33,800 nucleotides of DNA, from contig CAYJGW010000029.1 of NCBI GenBank assembly GCA_964369425.1, positions 1 through 33,800 of the forward strand, read 5' to 3'. The translations under genes were made by a program, and so were the position numbers. Numbering within the stretch: position 1 is the first letter of the stretch; every line of letters begins with the position of its first letter. Of this stretch, positions 23,561 to 31,954 are shown piece by piece. The stretch is from CAUPWF01 sp964369425 (GTDB lineage Bacteria > Bacillota > Clostridia > Lachnospirales > Lachnospiraceae). The notes under the pieces are model-generated. The model worked only from the letters and a program-made list of their open reading frames with translations, did no database searches and was not told the origin of the DNA.

Positions 23561-24205
23561 CTATTTTTTGGATGCCTTATACTTTTCAAATTTATCATTT
23601 TTACAAATATCTGAAAAAATACAATCTTCGCAGTTGGGATTTTTAGCCTTGCAGTGATATCTTCCAAAAAAGATAAAGCTGTGATGCGCTTGATTCCAAC
23701 GCTTGCGATCTAATTTTCTTTTTAATTTTCTTTCAATTGTTTCCACATTATCATCAAATTTAGCAAGGCCAAGACGTTTCGATACGCGTTCTACGTGGGT
23801 ATCTACTGCAAAAGCAGGAATATCAAAAGCTACGGATAATACCACATTTGCTGTCTTTCGACCAACGCCTGCAAGGCTAGTTAGCTCTTTCATGGTAGCT
23901 GGTACCTGACCTTCAAAATTCTCTACTAATGAAGTAGCGAGAGATTTTATCATCTTGGCTTTATTTCTGTAAAGACCAATTCGAGTGAGGTAACTTTCGA
24001 TTTCAGATTGTGTGCCATTCATAAGAAGCTCGGGAGTTGGAAAGCGCTCAAAAAGAGCAGGTGTTACTTTGTTAACAGCTTCGTCTGTGGTCTGAGCGCT
24101 GAGTACTACAGCAACGATTAACTCATAGGCATTACTATGGTGTAGAGCACATTCTGCATTTGGAAACATTTTCTCCATTTCATCTAATATATAATTGGTA
24201 TCCAT
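23561..24205 (-). CDS. nth: Endonuclease III (DNA glycosylase/AP lyase)
   Basis: The 214-residue protein has the helix-hairpin-helix LAGVGRKTANVV with catalytic K117, followed by AFAVDTHVERVSKRLG with catalytic D135. The C-terminal cluster C185-x6-C192-x2-C195-x5-C201 binds a 4Fe-4S cluster. It excises oxidised pyrimidines and nicks abasic sites in base-excision repair. An AAAAGGAAG site precedes the ATG. It is convergent with the regulator gene, only 7 bases away, with no obvious hairpin between them. It is a housekeeping gene that marks the right edge of the purine locus. Confidence 0.97.
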   Translation of the reverse strand: MDTNYILDEMEKMFPNAECALHHSNAYELIVAVVLSAQTTDEAVNKVTPALFERFPTPELLMNGTQSEIESYLTRIGLYRNKAKMIKSLATSLVENFEGQVPATMKELTSLAGVGRKTANVVLSVAFDIPAFAVDTHVERVSKRLGLAKFDDNVETIERKLKRKLDRKRWNQAHHSFIFFGRYHCKAKNPNCEDCIFSDICKNDKFEKYKASKK

Positions 24206-24238
24206 GTATGATTCTTCCTTTTCGTTTTATTCTGTGTT

Positions 24239-24267
24239 ATTATAACATTTTTAAAGAGAGTTTTCAA
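24239..24267 (-). promoter_or_regulatory. Promoter of nth
   Basis: On the minus strand TTGAAA (24262-24267) and a perfect TATAAT (24239-24244) are 17 bases apart, about 35 bases upstream of the nth start. It lies in the divergent gap with the aldo/keto reductase. Confidence 0.6.
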
Positions 24268-24283
24268 AGTAGGAGTGAAAGAA

Positions 24284-25486
24284 ATGCAATATAGAAAATT
24301 AACAAAAGATGGACCAGACCTGTCGTTATTAGGGTTTGGTTGCATGAGGTTTCATACAAAAGGAAAAGAAGTAGATAAAGAGTTGGCATTTGAACAACTC
24401 CATTATGCATATGAAAATGGTGTGAACTATTTTGATACAGCCTATATCTACCATAAAGGAAAGAGTGAAGGTTTATTAGGTGAATTTATTCGTAAATACG
24501 ATATTCGAGATCAGATATATATTGCAGATAAGCTACCGACTTTCTTGGTGATGAAAGCTTCACAAATCGAGAAGTTTTTTCAGACACAACTAGAGCGACT
24601 ACAGACAGATTATATCGATTATTATCTGATGCACATGCTAGATTGTTACGAAACTTGGGAAAAATTAAAATCCTTTGGTATAGTAGCTTTTATAGAAGAT
24701 AGAAGAAAGAATGGGCAAATCCGCAATATAGGATTTTCTTTTCATGGAAGACCAGAAGAATTTATAAAGATACTAGAAGATTATCAGTGGGATTTTTGCC
24801 AGATACAATACAATTATCTAGATGAGAATTATCAGGCGGGAATTGCAGGTTTAAAGAGAGCCTATGATTTGGGAATCGGGGTGGTGATTATGGAACCCCT
24901 TCGCGGAGGAAGTCTTGCGGTGAAAGCACCAGAAAAAGTCACAAAACTATTTGAAGAGTATAAAGAGCAGCATTCCAGTGCATATTGGGCTCTTAGGTGG
25001 ATTATGAACCAGAAAGAAGTTGGTGTTGTTCTCAGTGGAATGAATGAGATTAGTCATATCAAAGACAACATTAATGCAACAGATGATACCTTGCCGAACA
25101 GTATGAATGAAGAAGAATTAGGCTTGATTAACAAAGTAAAAGAGATTTACAAAGAGTTGATGAAGGTGCCATGTACAGGCTGTAATTACTGCTTACCATG
25201 TCCCTTTGGCGTGGATATTCCAGCAGTGTTTAGTGACTATAATAATAAGTACTTCTTTGGGAAAAGTCGCATTCGAAAATTTCATTATAATGGGAGATGC
25301 GAGGGAGTATCAGGGAATCATAAGTCAGGTGCAAATGTATGTACAAGTTGCGGAAAGTGTAAAATTCACTGCCCTCAAAGTATTGAGATTCCTATGAAAT
25401 TGAAAGAAGCCCACAAAGAATTAAATAGCAATGTACTGAGAATAGGACTAGCGATATTTGTGAAAGCAAAAAAATGGTTTACCTAG
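24284..25486 (+). CDS. Aldo/keto reductase with C-terminal 4Fe-4S motifs
   Basis: The 400-residue protein joins an aldo/keto reductase barrel (about 1-285; LLGFGCMRF, FDTAYIYHKGKSE with D51 and a catalytic Tyr, the DYYLMHML histidine) to a C-terminal ferredoxin-like part. The latter holds CTGCNYCLPCP (from about 297) and CTSCGKCKIHCP (from about 352). This fusion is common in anaerobic Firmicutes, where electron transfer through the clusters is suspected; the substrate is unknown. I use the ATG at 24284 with GTAGGAG 8 bases upstream, not the GTG three codons earlier. It is divergent from nth and convergent with the EAL gene. Confidence 0.9.
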   Translation: MQYRKLTKDGPDLSLLGFGCMRFHTKGKEVDKELAFEQLHYAYENGVNYFDTAYIYHKGKSEGLLGEFIRKYDIRDQIYIADKLPTFLVMKASQIEKFFQTQLERLQTDYIDYYLMHMLDCYETWEKLKSFGIVAFIEDRRKNGQIRNIGFSFHGRPEEFIKILEDYQWDFCQIQYNYLDENYQAGIAGLKRAYDLGIGVVIMEPLRGGSLAVKAPEKVTKLFEEYKEQHSSAYWALRWIMNQKEVGVVLSGMNEISHIKDNINATDDTLPNSMNEEELGLINKVKEIYKELMKVPCTGCNYCLPCPFGVDIPAVFSDYNNKYFFGKSRIRKFHYNGRCEGVSGNHKSGANVCTSCGKCKIHCPQSIEIPMKLKEAHKELNSNVLRIGLAIFVKAKKWFT

Positions 25487-25509
25487 ACCTTAACTGGTAC
25501 TAGGTAAAC
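25477..25509 (-). terminator. Terminator for the EAL-domain gene, overlapping the reductase 3' end
   Basis: GTTTACCTAG (25477-25486) pairs with CTAGGTAAAC (25500-25509), and an inner ACC/GGT can pair. Read on the minus strand it is followed by CCATTTTTTT, a proper T-run. It includes the last codons and stop of the reductase on the other strand. Confidence 0.7.
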
Positions 25510-26740
25510 TCTCAAAGGGAACGGGCTTTGCGAAGTGATATCCTTGGGAATACGCAACGTTATGGTGTTCTAAAATCTTTTGGATATCTGCTGTTTCTAC
25601 AAATTCAGCAATGGCTTGCCCACCTAATTCCTTCGTAAGGTACTGAATCACCCCTAATAACATGGTAGATTTTTCGTTATGCGAGACATCGCTGATGATG
25701 CTACCATCAATCTTTATGAAATCGGGTTCTAAGTGTAGAATGGTAGAAAGGGTAGAATATCCTGCTCCAAAATCATCGATTGCAATCTTACACCCTAGTT
25801 TACGAACTTCTTTTACAAAGTCGAAAAAAATATCAGCTTTATTTAAGTCTTCACTTTCTAAAAATTCGATAGTCAAATCTTGGGGTCTTGGAAATTTTTT
25901 CAAATCTTTAAAAAACCAACTTCTAAAATAATTAGAGTCAATGTCATGAAGAGTGAGATTGATAGAGAAGTGTTCGTCTCGATTGGTAAAGTCGTAAAAT
26001 ACTTGCTCAATCATCAAGCGACTAATATAGCCATACAATTTATATTTTTTTGAAAGCTCCAAAAAAGTGTAGGGTGAATATACTCGTCCATCGAGGTCAA
26101 GGATACGCATAAGGGACTCGTATTTTTCGATTTTTTTGGTAGTGTTATTATGAATTGCTTGGTAATAAGGAACCACAAGTCTGTTGCTAATAGCATAGTA
26201 TAGAAGGTTTAAGATGCGTAAATCTTCTGTTGCATAGTTTGGGGTAGAATTTTCGCTGCAGACTAAAAAGGTATCCATTTGATCAGCATGTGAAAATAAA
26301 TATTTCATACCTACTTCCACAGGGGCATCCTGATTTAACACAGTGACAAAGCGATTGACGGTAGTAGTCGTTTGTATATTGGATTTGATAATGGTAAAAT
26401 CAGTATGCATTTTTTTGCAAAAATCAATAAAGTCTCCATTAGACACGTATTTCGAACATGCAACAACGATACACTTGTAGTGAAAAGCATAAAGTTTGGA
26501 AAAGTGAAATACAGGGTCTTCTTTATATTTATTATCAATAGCTTTTATAAGATCAAGGCAAGACTCTCTATAATTTTCCATTCCACTAAACGCTATAGTT
26601 ACGTCAGCAGTCTGGATTTCAATGATACAGATTTTATCAAGATGAAGAACTTTGGTATCATGTTTGTACTGGAACATATTAGGGAGAGTGCAATCTGAAT
26701 CAATGACATATCCTTTGGGAATATACGATGGTTGTTTCAA
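25490..26740 (-). CDS. EAL-domain cyclic-di-GMP phosphodiesterase with degenerate N-terminal domain
   Basis: The 416-residue protein has an EAL domain (about 185-412) in which the signature is YESL with E208. Other catalytic residues are N261, E292, E295, D322-D323 in IDDFGAGYS, K343, E379 and Q399. All expected metal and catalytic positions appear present, so it should hydrolyse c-di-GMP. The N-terminal half (about 30-180) looks like a degenerate GGDEF domain without the active-site loop, perhaps a nucleotide sensor. The start is TTG at 26738-26740, with AAAGGAGG eight bases upstream. There is no signal peptide or membrane helix. It lies alone between the reductase and the EamA transporter. 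Confidence 0.87.
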   Translation of the reverse strand: MKQPSYIPKGYVIDSDCTLPNMFQYKHDTKVLHLDKICIIEIQTADVTIAFSGMENYRESCLDLIKAIDNKYKEDPVFHFSKLYAFHYKCIVVACSKYVSNGDFIDFCKKMHTDFTIIKSNIQTTTTVNRFVTVLNQDAPVEVGMKYLFSHADQMDTFLVCSENSTPNYATEDLRILNLLYYAISNRLVVPYYQAIHNNTTKKIEKYESLMRILDLDGRVYSPYTFLELSKKYKLYGYISRLMIEQVFYDFTNRDEHFSINLTLHDIDSNYFRSWFFKDLKKFPRPQDLTIEFLESEDLNKADIFFDFVKEVRKLGCKIAIDDFGAGYSTLSTILHLEPDFIKIDGSIISDVSHNEKSTMLLGVIQYLTKELGGQAIAEFVETADIQKILEHHNVAYSQGYHFAKPVPFESLPSTS

Positions 26741-26830
26741 AAAATTATCCTCCTTTGTTTGAAAAAAATAAAATTTAGATGTGAGTAGTATATGGAGTTT
26801 TTGGAAAAATAAAAGTAGATGGATTAAATT

Positions 26831-26859
26831 TTGTACATTTTATAAATGGATGCTATAAT
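26831..26859 (+). promoter_or_regulatory. Promoter of the EamA transporter gene
   Basis: TTGTAC (26831-26836), 17 bases, then a perfect TATAAT (26854-26859). The predicted start is about 40 bases before the coding region. Confidence 0.6.
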
Positions 26860-26908
26860 GAGAACTTGAGTATAGACGTGAATACGTTGAAAGATAAGGG
26901 AGAAAGTT

Positions 26909-27772
26909 ATGGAAAACAATTTGAAAAAAGGGATAGTGTTTATGATTATCTCTGTATTTTTGTTTGCGGTGATGCAAATATTGATTGCGTTGACCGCAGA
27001 GCGCATACCATTGTTTGAGCAATTGGTATTTAGAAATTTGGTGGCACTAATCATATCTTTATATTTTATAAAAAAAGAAAAGTTACCAATGTTTGGGAAA
27101 AAAGAAAATCGAAAAGCTTTAATAGGAAGAGTGACTACAGGGTATATCGGCATGATTACGCTTTTTTTTGCTAGTGGTAATGGGAATCAAGGAGATGTAT
27201 CAACCATTGCAAAGATGTCTCCATTTATTACTATTGTGCTAGCAGGGAGTTTGCTAAAAGAAAGAGTGCAAGGATATAAATGGGTATCGGTACTCATTGC
27301 TTTTATAGGATTGATCTGTGTAACAGGTCCACAGTTTAATTCAGATGTAGAACCGTTGATTTCAGCATTTATATCAGCTATATTTACAGGGATTGCATAT
27401 ACATTTGTAAGTTCCCTAAAAGGGAGAGAACATCCTTGGGTTATCGTGTTTTTCTTCTCAATCACATCTACAGTAGCCTCCTTAATATTGATGTTAACAA
27501 CCACAGAGATCGTGATGCCTACAGTGAAAGAAATTACGTTATTGATAGGAATTGGTATATTTGCAGCAGCGGCACAAATCCTTTTGACAAAGTCATATGC
27601 AGTGGCAAAAGCTTCGGATGTAAGCATCTATAATTATTTTGGGATTATCTTCTCCATGCTTCTCGGTGCCTTATTATTAGGAGAAGAAATCAGAAATACC
27701 TCTCTTTTAGGTGCAGGACTAGTAATTGTTGCTGGTACAATCGTATATGTCGGTAACAGACGGACAATATGA
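26909..27772 (+). CDS. EamA/DMT-superfamily transporter
   Basis: The 287-residue protein has about ten hydrophobic segments arranged as two EamA repeats. The first repeat begins with MIISVFLFAVMQILIALTAERIP and the second covers GIAYTFVSSLKG onwards. It ends in LLLGEEIRNTSLLGAGLVIVAGTIVYVG, the usual end of EamA permeases. Such proteins export or import metabolites in the cytoplasmic membrane; the substrate cannot be told from sequence. A GGGAG site precedes the ATG. It has its own promoter and is separated from the opp operon by a promoter region. Confidence 0.9.
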   Translation: MENNLKKGIVFMIISVFLFAVMQILIALTAERIPLFEQLVFRNLVALIISLYFIKKEKLPMFGKKENRKALIGRVTTGYIGMITLFFASGNGNQGDVSTIAKMSPFITIVLAGSLLKERVQGYKWVSVLIAFIGLICVTGPQFNSDVEPLISAFISAIFTGIAYTFVSSLKGREHPWVIVFFFSITSTVASLILMLTTTEIVMPTVKEITLLIGIGIFAAAAQILLTKSYAVAKASDVSIYNYFGIIFSMLLGALLLGEEIRNTSLLGAGLVIVAGTIVYVGNRRTI

Positions 27773-27802
27773 TGAATTGTTTTTCTGGAAGTACAAAAGT
27801 TC

Positions 27803-27830
27803 TTGACAGAAAGACACTTGCTGTTATAAA
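27803..27830 (+). promoter_or_regulatory. Promoter of the opp operon
   Basis: A consensus TTGACA (27803-27808), a 16-base spacer and TATAAA (27825-27830) lie about 60 bases upstream of the first permease. An inverted repeat ACTTG/CAAGT (27816-27820 and 27837-27841) spans the -10 region and may be an operator. Confidence 0.65.
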
Positions 27831-27889
27831 ATAAAACAAGTTATCGTCAGAGAAAGACGAAAGAGAAGAGAAGATAGGAGAAAAGAAAA

Positions 27890-28807
27890 ATGATTCATTA
27901 CATTTTAAAGCGTTTAGGCCTTGCAGCAATTACAATATTTGCGGCAGCGACCATCACATTTTTCTTAATGAATGCGGTACCAGGGGGTCCCTTTCAAGCA
28001 GATAAGGCGGTAAGTCCAGAAGCACAGGCAGCACTAGAAGCAAAGTATGGGCTAGATAAGCCATTACACGAGCAGTATATTACGTATATGACGGATGTAC
28101 TACAAGGTGACTTTGGAGAAAGTTTAAGACAGAGAGGAAGAACTGTATCCTCGATTATTTTTTCGAAGTTTCCAATATCAGCGAGAATCGGAGGGTTAGC
28201 GATTCTAGTAGCGTTGTGTGTAGGAGTTCCGCTAGGATGTATTGCTGCATTTAATAGAGGAAAGGCGATCGATAGTATTATCAGTGTAGTCGCCACCTGC
28301 GGAATTGCAGTACCAAGTTTTGTGTCCTGTACCGTATTGATGTATGTCTTTGGTGTACAACTTGCCATATTGCCAACTTTTGGGGTAGAGTCAGCGGCAA
28401 ACTATGTGATGCCAGTGTTAGCACTTTCATTTTACCCAACAGCATATATTATGAGACTTATGAGATCGTCTATGCTAGATGTATTGCAACAAGATTATAT
28501 TAGAACAGCAAAAGCAAAAGGAGTTTCATTAAACGCTAGACTATTTAAGCATGCGCTTAGAAATGCGATTTTACCAGTAGTAACTTATCTTGGACCGTTG
28601 ACAGTATATGCGATTGTAGGAAGTCTGATTGTAGAAAAAATCTTTACAATCCCAGGTCTTGGAGGCGAGCTGATTGGTTCGATTACAAACCGCGATTATA
28701 CAGTTATCATGGGAGCTACAATTTTTATTGCTACATTAATGATCGTAATCAGTGTTATAGTGGATATTGTTTATAAATTAGTGGATCCACGTATTAAACT
28801 TAAGTAG
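27890..28807 (+). CDS. oppB: Oligopeptide ABC transporter permease OppB
   Basis: The 305-residue protein is an OppB/DppB-type permease. It has a first helix (LAAITIFAAATITFFLMNAVPGGPF), the conserved YGLDKPL segment and about five further helices. The C-terminal loop carries RTAKAKGVSLNARLFKHALRNAILPV, the EAA-like contact for the ATPases. It forms a heterodimer with OppC in the cytoplasmic membrane. An AGGAG site precedes the ATG. It is the first gene of a five-gene oppBCDFA operon. OppB/DppB homologues also transport dipeptides or nickel, so the substrate range is open. Confidence 0.95.
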   Translation: MIHYILKRLGLAAITIFAAATITFFLMNAVPGGPFQADKAVSPEAQAALEAKYGLDKPLHEQYITYMTDVLQGDFGESLRQRGRTVSSIIFSKFPISARIGGLAILVALCVGVPLGCIAAFNRGKAIDSIISVVATCGIAVPSFVSCTVLMYVFGVQLAILPTFGVESAANYVMPVLALSFYPTAYIMRLMRSSMLDVLQQDYIRTAKAKGVSLNARLFKHALRNAILPVVTYLGPLTVYAIVGSLIVEKIFTIPGLGGELIGSITNRDYTVIMGATIFIATLMIVISVIVDIVYKLVDPRIKLK

Positions 28808-28826
28808 GAAAGGGAGAGATACACAG

Positions 28827-29873
28827 ATGAAACAAAATCCATTGAGTTTTCAGATGAAGTACAGCAAAGAAGATTTTGCACTTGCTTCAAATGAAGAAAA
28901 AGAAAGCTTAGTAATTATGCGCGAGAGCGTTGGATTCTGGAAAGACGGATTCCGAAGATTAGTAAAAAATAAAGTAGCAGTTGCAAGCTTTATTGTAATT
29001 ATAATTATCATGATATTATCATTTATAGTACCATCGTTCTATCCATACTCGTACGATGAGCAAATCCGCGGGTCGGAGAACTTAGCACCTATGGAGTATT
29101 CAGAAAAAGAAAAAGAACAAATCGATGCAGGGGAAGATGTATTTCCTCACTTGCTTGGAACAGATAAGCTAGGAAGAGATTATGCGATTCGTGTTATGAT
29201 GGGAAGCAGAATTTCTCTAGTAGTAGGTCTTGTTGCAGCAGGAATCATTCTGTTAATCGGTTCTACTTTTGGAGCGGTAGCAGCATATTTTGGTGGTTGG
29301 GTCGATCTAATCATGATGAGACTTGTAGACTTGATTTATACAATACCGGACATATTATTAATTATATTATTGTCCTTTGTATTAGAAGCACCGCTTGAAA
29401 AATTATCACAAGTAGATGGATTTACTTGGATTCAGACACTTGGAGAAAACTTAATCAGTATCTTTATCGTGTTCGCATTATTATATTGGGTAGGTATGGC
29501 ACGTATGGTGCGAAGCCAGATCCTTATGCTAAAAGAATTTGAATATGTAACAGCAGCAAAAGCACTTGGTGCAAACAGCAAGCGAATTATCAGTAAGCAC
29601 TTACTTAAGAACTGTATTGGAACTTTGATTGTTACAACAACACTTCAAATTCCATCTTCTATCTTTACAGAGAGTTTCCTAAGTTTCTTAGGACTTGGAG
29701 TTGCAGTACCAATGCCATCTCTTGGAAGTTTGGCAGGAGAAGCAATCAACGGTATGACAACATATCCATATTTGCTATTTATACCAGCAGTATTAATCAG
29801 TTTGATTATTTTAAGTTTCAACCTTTTCGGTGATGGACTTCGTGATGCATTTGACCCGAAATTAAAGAGTTAA
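28827..29873 (+). CDS. oppC: Oligopeptide ABC transporter permease OppC
   Basis: The 348-residue protein has a cytoplasmic N-terminal OppC_N extension (RLVKNKVAVASFIVIIIIMIL as first helix). After a periplasm-facing loop with HLLGTDKLGRDYAIRVMMG it has about five more helices. The contact loop is TAAKALGANSKRIISKHLLKNCI. It pairs with OppB. A 19-base gap with a GGGAGAG site separates it from oppB, and a 20-base gap separates it from oppD, so the genes form one transcript. Confidence 0.95.
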   Translation: MKQNPLSFQMKYSKEDFALASNEEKESLVIMRESVGFWKDGFRRLVKNKVAVASFIVIIIIMILSFIVPSFYPYSYDEQIRGSENLAPMEYSEKEKEQIDAGEDVFPHLLGTDKLGRDYAIRVMMGSRISLVVGLVAAGIILLIGSTFGAVAAYFGGWVDLIMMRLVDLIYTIPDILLIILLSFVLEAPLEKLSQVDGFTWIQTLGENLISIFIVFALLYWVGMARMVRSQILMLKEFEYVTAAKALGANSKRIISKHLLKNCIGTLIVTTTLQIPSSIFTESFLSFLGLGVAVPMPSLGSLAGEAINGMTTYPYLLFIPAVLISLIILSFNLFGDGLRDAFDPKLKS

Positions 29874-29893
29874 GAAAGGACGCGTATTAAGTA

Positions 29894-30895
29894 ATGGGAA
29901 AATATTTAGTAGACATACAAAACGAACGCCTCTCTTTCTTTACACCAGTAGGGGAAGTAAAGGCATTAAATGACGTATCACTTCGTCTAAAGGAAGGAGA
30001 GGTACTTGGAATCGTAGGAGAGTCTGGCTCAGGAAAGTCAGTTACAGCATACAGCTTAATGGGACTAACAGCACATCCAGGACGAATTGTCGGAGGGACA
30101 TTGGACTTTGATGGAAAAAGAATCAATGAGCTGACAGAAAAAGAAATGATGGAATTACGTGGGAATAAGATGTCAATCATATTCCAAGATCCAATGACAA
30201 GTTTGAATCCAGTATTTACAGTAGGATATCAGATTAAAGAGGTATTAAAGCTTCACACAAGCTTACAAAAAGAACAGGTTCATGCAAGAGCAGCAGAATT
30301 ATTAGCACTAGTAGGTATTAATGAGCCAGAGAAAAGACTAAAGCAATACCCTCATGAGTTATCAGGAGGTATGAGACAACGTGTTATGATTGCGATTGCA
30401 CTAGCATGTGAACCAAAATTATTGATTGCAGATGAGCCAACTACAGCTCTTGACGTTACAATTCAAGCACAGATTCTAGAACTTATGATGGAATTAAAAG
30501 ATAAGCTTGGAATGGCGATTATCATGATTACACATGACCTTGGTATTGTGGCAAGTATGTGTGAAAAAATTGCAGTTATGTATGCAGGTAGAATTATCGA
30601 ATATGGAACAGCAGATGAGATTTTCTATGAGCCAAAACACGAATATACAAAAGGATTACTAGAGAGTATTCCAAGACTAGATTCAAAAGAACACGAAAAA
30701 TTAGTTCCAATCGAAGGAACACCAGTTGACTTATTAAATCAACCAAAAGGATGTCCTTTTGCATCAAGATGTCAAAACTGTATGAAGATATGCCTTCGCG
30801 AGATGCCGCCAGTGAGTACATTTAGTGATACACACTATACACAATGCTTCATGAACCAAAAGGCAGAATTTGAAGGAGGACATGGAAATGAGTAA
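29894..30895 (+). CDS. oppD: Oligopeptide ABC transporter ATPase OppD
   Basis: The 333-residue ATPase has Walker A GESGSGKS (42-49), the Q-loop IIFQDPMTSLNP, ABC signature LSGGMRQRV (about 156-164) and Walker B LLIADEPTTALD (about 176-187), with switch His in MITHDLG. The C-terminal oligopeptide-transporter extension contains the cysteine set CPFASRC...C...C that binds an iron-sulfur cluster in relatives. With OppF it powers import. Its 3' end overlaps the oppF start by 8 bases. Confidence 0.95.
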   Translation: MGKYLVDIQNERLSFFTPVGEVKALNDVSLRLKEGEVLGIVGESGSGKSVTAYSLMGLTAHPGRIVGGTLDFDGKRINELTEKEMMELRGNKMSIIFQDPMTSLNPVFTVGYQIKEVLKLHTSLQKEQVHARAAELLALVGINEPEKRLKQYPHELSGGMRQRVMIAIALACEPKLLIADEPTTALDVTIQAQILELMMELKDKLGMAIIMITHDLGIVASMCEKIAVMYAGRIIEYGTADEIFYEPKHEYTKGLLESIPRLDSKEHEKLVPIEGTPVDLLNQPKGCPFASRCQNCMKICLREMPPVSTFSDTHYTQCFMNQKAEFEGGHGNE

Positions 30896-31877
30896 GAAAT
30901 TAGTAGAGATTGAAGGACTAAAACAACATTTTCATGTTGGAGGCTTCGGTAAGAATAAAAAAATGCTTAAAGCAGTAGATGATGTTTCTTTTGCAATTAA
31001 TAAAGGAGAAACACTTGGTCTTGTAGGGGAGAGTGGTTGTGGAAAGACAACTACCGGTAGATCGCTATTGAGATTATACGAGCCAACAGCAGGAAAGATT
31101 ACTTATGATGGAGAAGTAATCTATGACAAAGAGAAGAAGATTGCAGTCAATATGCTTCCTTATAGAAGAAAAATGCAAATCGTATTCCAAGATCCATATG
31201 CAAGTCTTGATCCAAGAATGACAGTAGGAGATATTGTAGGTGAAGCGATTGATATTCATAAGATCGCAGCGTCGAAAAAAGACCGTTTCGATATGATTAT
31301 TGAAATGCTGCAAAGAGTAGGTCTAAACTCTGAGCATGCCAATCGATATCCACATGAGTTCTCGGGTGGACAAAGACAGAGGGTAGGTATTGCAAGGGCC
31401 CTTGCAGTAAAGCCAGAATTCATCGTGTGTGACGAGCCGATTTCGGCATTAGACGTATCGATTCAAGCACAGGTTATCAATATGTTTGAAGAGTTACAAG
31501 AAGAGTTAGGACTCACATATTTATTTATCGCCCATGATTTATCAGTGGTAAAACACATTTCTAATAGAATTGGAGTTATGTACCTCGGTAAGATAGTAGA
31601 GCTTGCAGATGGTATGAAACTGACATTTGAATGTAAGCATCCTTATACAAAAAGTTTGATTTCGGCAATACCAGTTGCAGATCCTAAGATTGCACGAGCG
31701 AACAAACGTATTATGTTAGAAGGGGATGTTCCAAGTCCATTGAATCCACCTTCGGGATGTCACTTTAGAACAAGATGTAAATATGCTACTGAGCAGTGTG
31801 CAAATGAAGAACCAGAGTTTAAAGAAGTGGAACCAGGTCACTTTGTGGCTTGTCACAACCTAGACAAGGTGGAATAA
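30888..31877 (+). CDS. oppF: Oligopeptide ABC transporter ATPase OppF
   Basis: The 329-residue ATPase has Walker A GESGCGKT, Q-loop IVFQDPYASLDP, signature FSGGQRQRV and Walker B FIVCDEPISALD, then the C-terminal extension with CHFRTRC...C...C. I choose the ATG at 30888, because AAGGAGG at 30873-30879 lies 8 bases upstream; earlier in-frame TTG and ATG codons overlap or crowd that site. It partners OppD. The gap before oppA (77 bases) holds only short inverted repeats and no clear terminator. Confidence 0.94.
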   Translation: MSKKLVEIEGLKQHFHVGGFGKNKKMLKAVDDVSFAINKGETLGLVGESGCGKTTTGRSLLRLYEPTAGKITYDGEVIYDKEKKIAVNMLPYRRKMQIVFQDPYASLDPRMTVGDIVGEAIDIHKIAASKKDRFDMIIEMLQRVGLNSEHANRYPHEFSGGQRQRVGIARALAVKPEFIVCDEPISALDVSIQAQVINMFEELQEELGLTYLFIAHDLSVVKHISNRIGVMYLGKIVELADGMKLTFECKHPYTKSLISAIPVADPKIARANKRIMLEGDVPSPLNPPSGCHFRTRCKYATEQCANEEPEFKEVEPGHFVACHNLDKVE

Positions 31878-31954
31878 ACCTTTATGGTATTACCAATCAT
31901 CAGATTGTTAATATATGCTAACTATTTTGTTTATTGAAAAAGAGGAGGAAAAAA

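Noticed and set aside
31878..31954. Possible terminator or riboswitch between oppF and oppA
   Set aside because: Only short inverted repeats (GGTA/TACC, CAATC/GATTG) without a T-run or recognisable aptamer are present.
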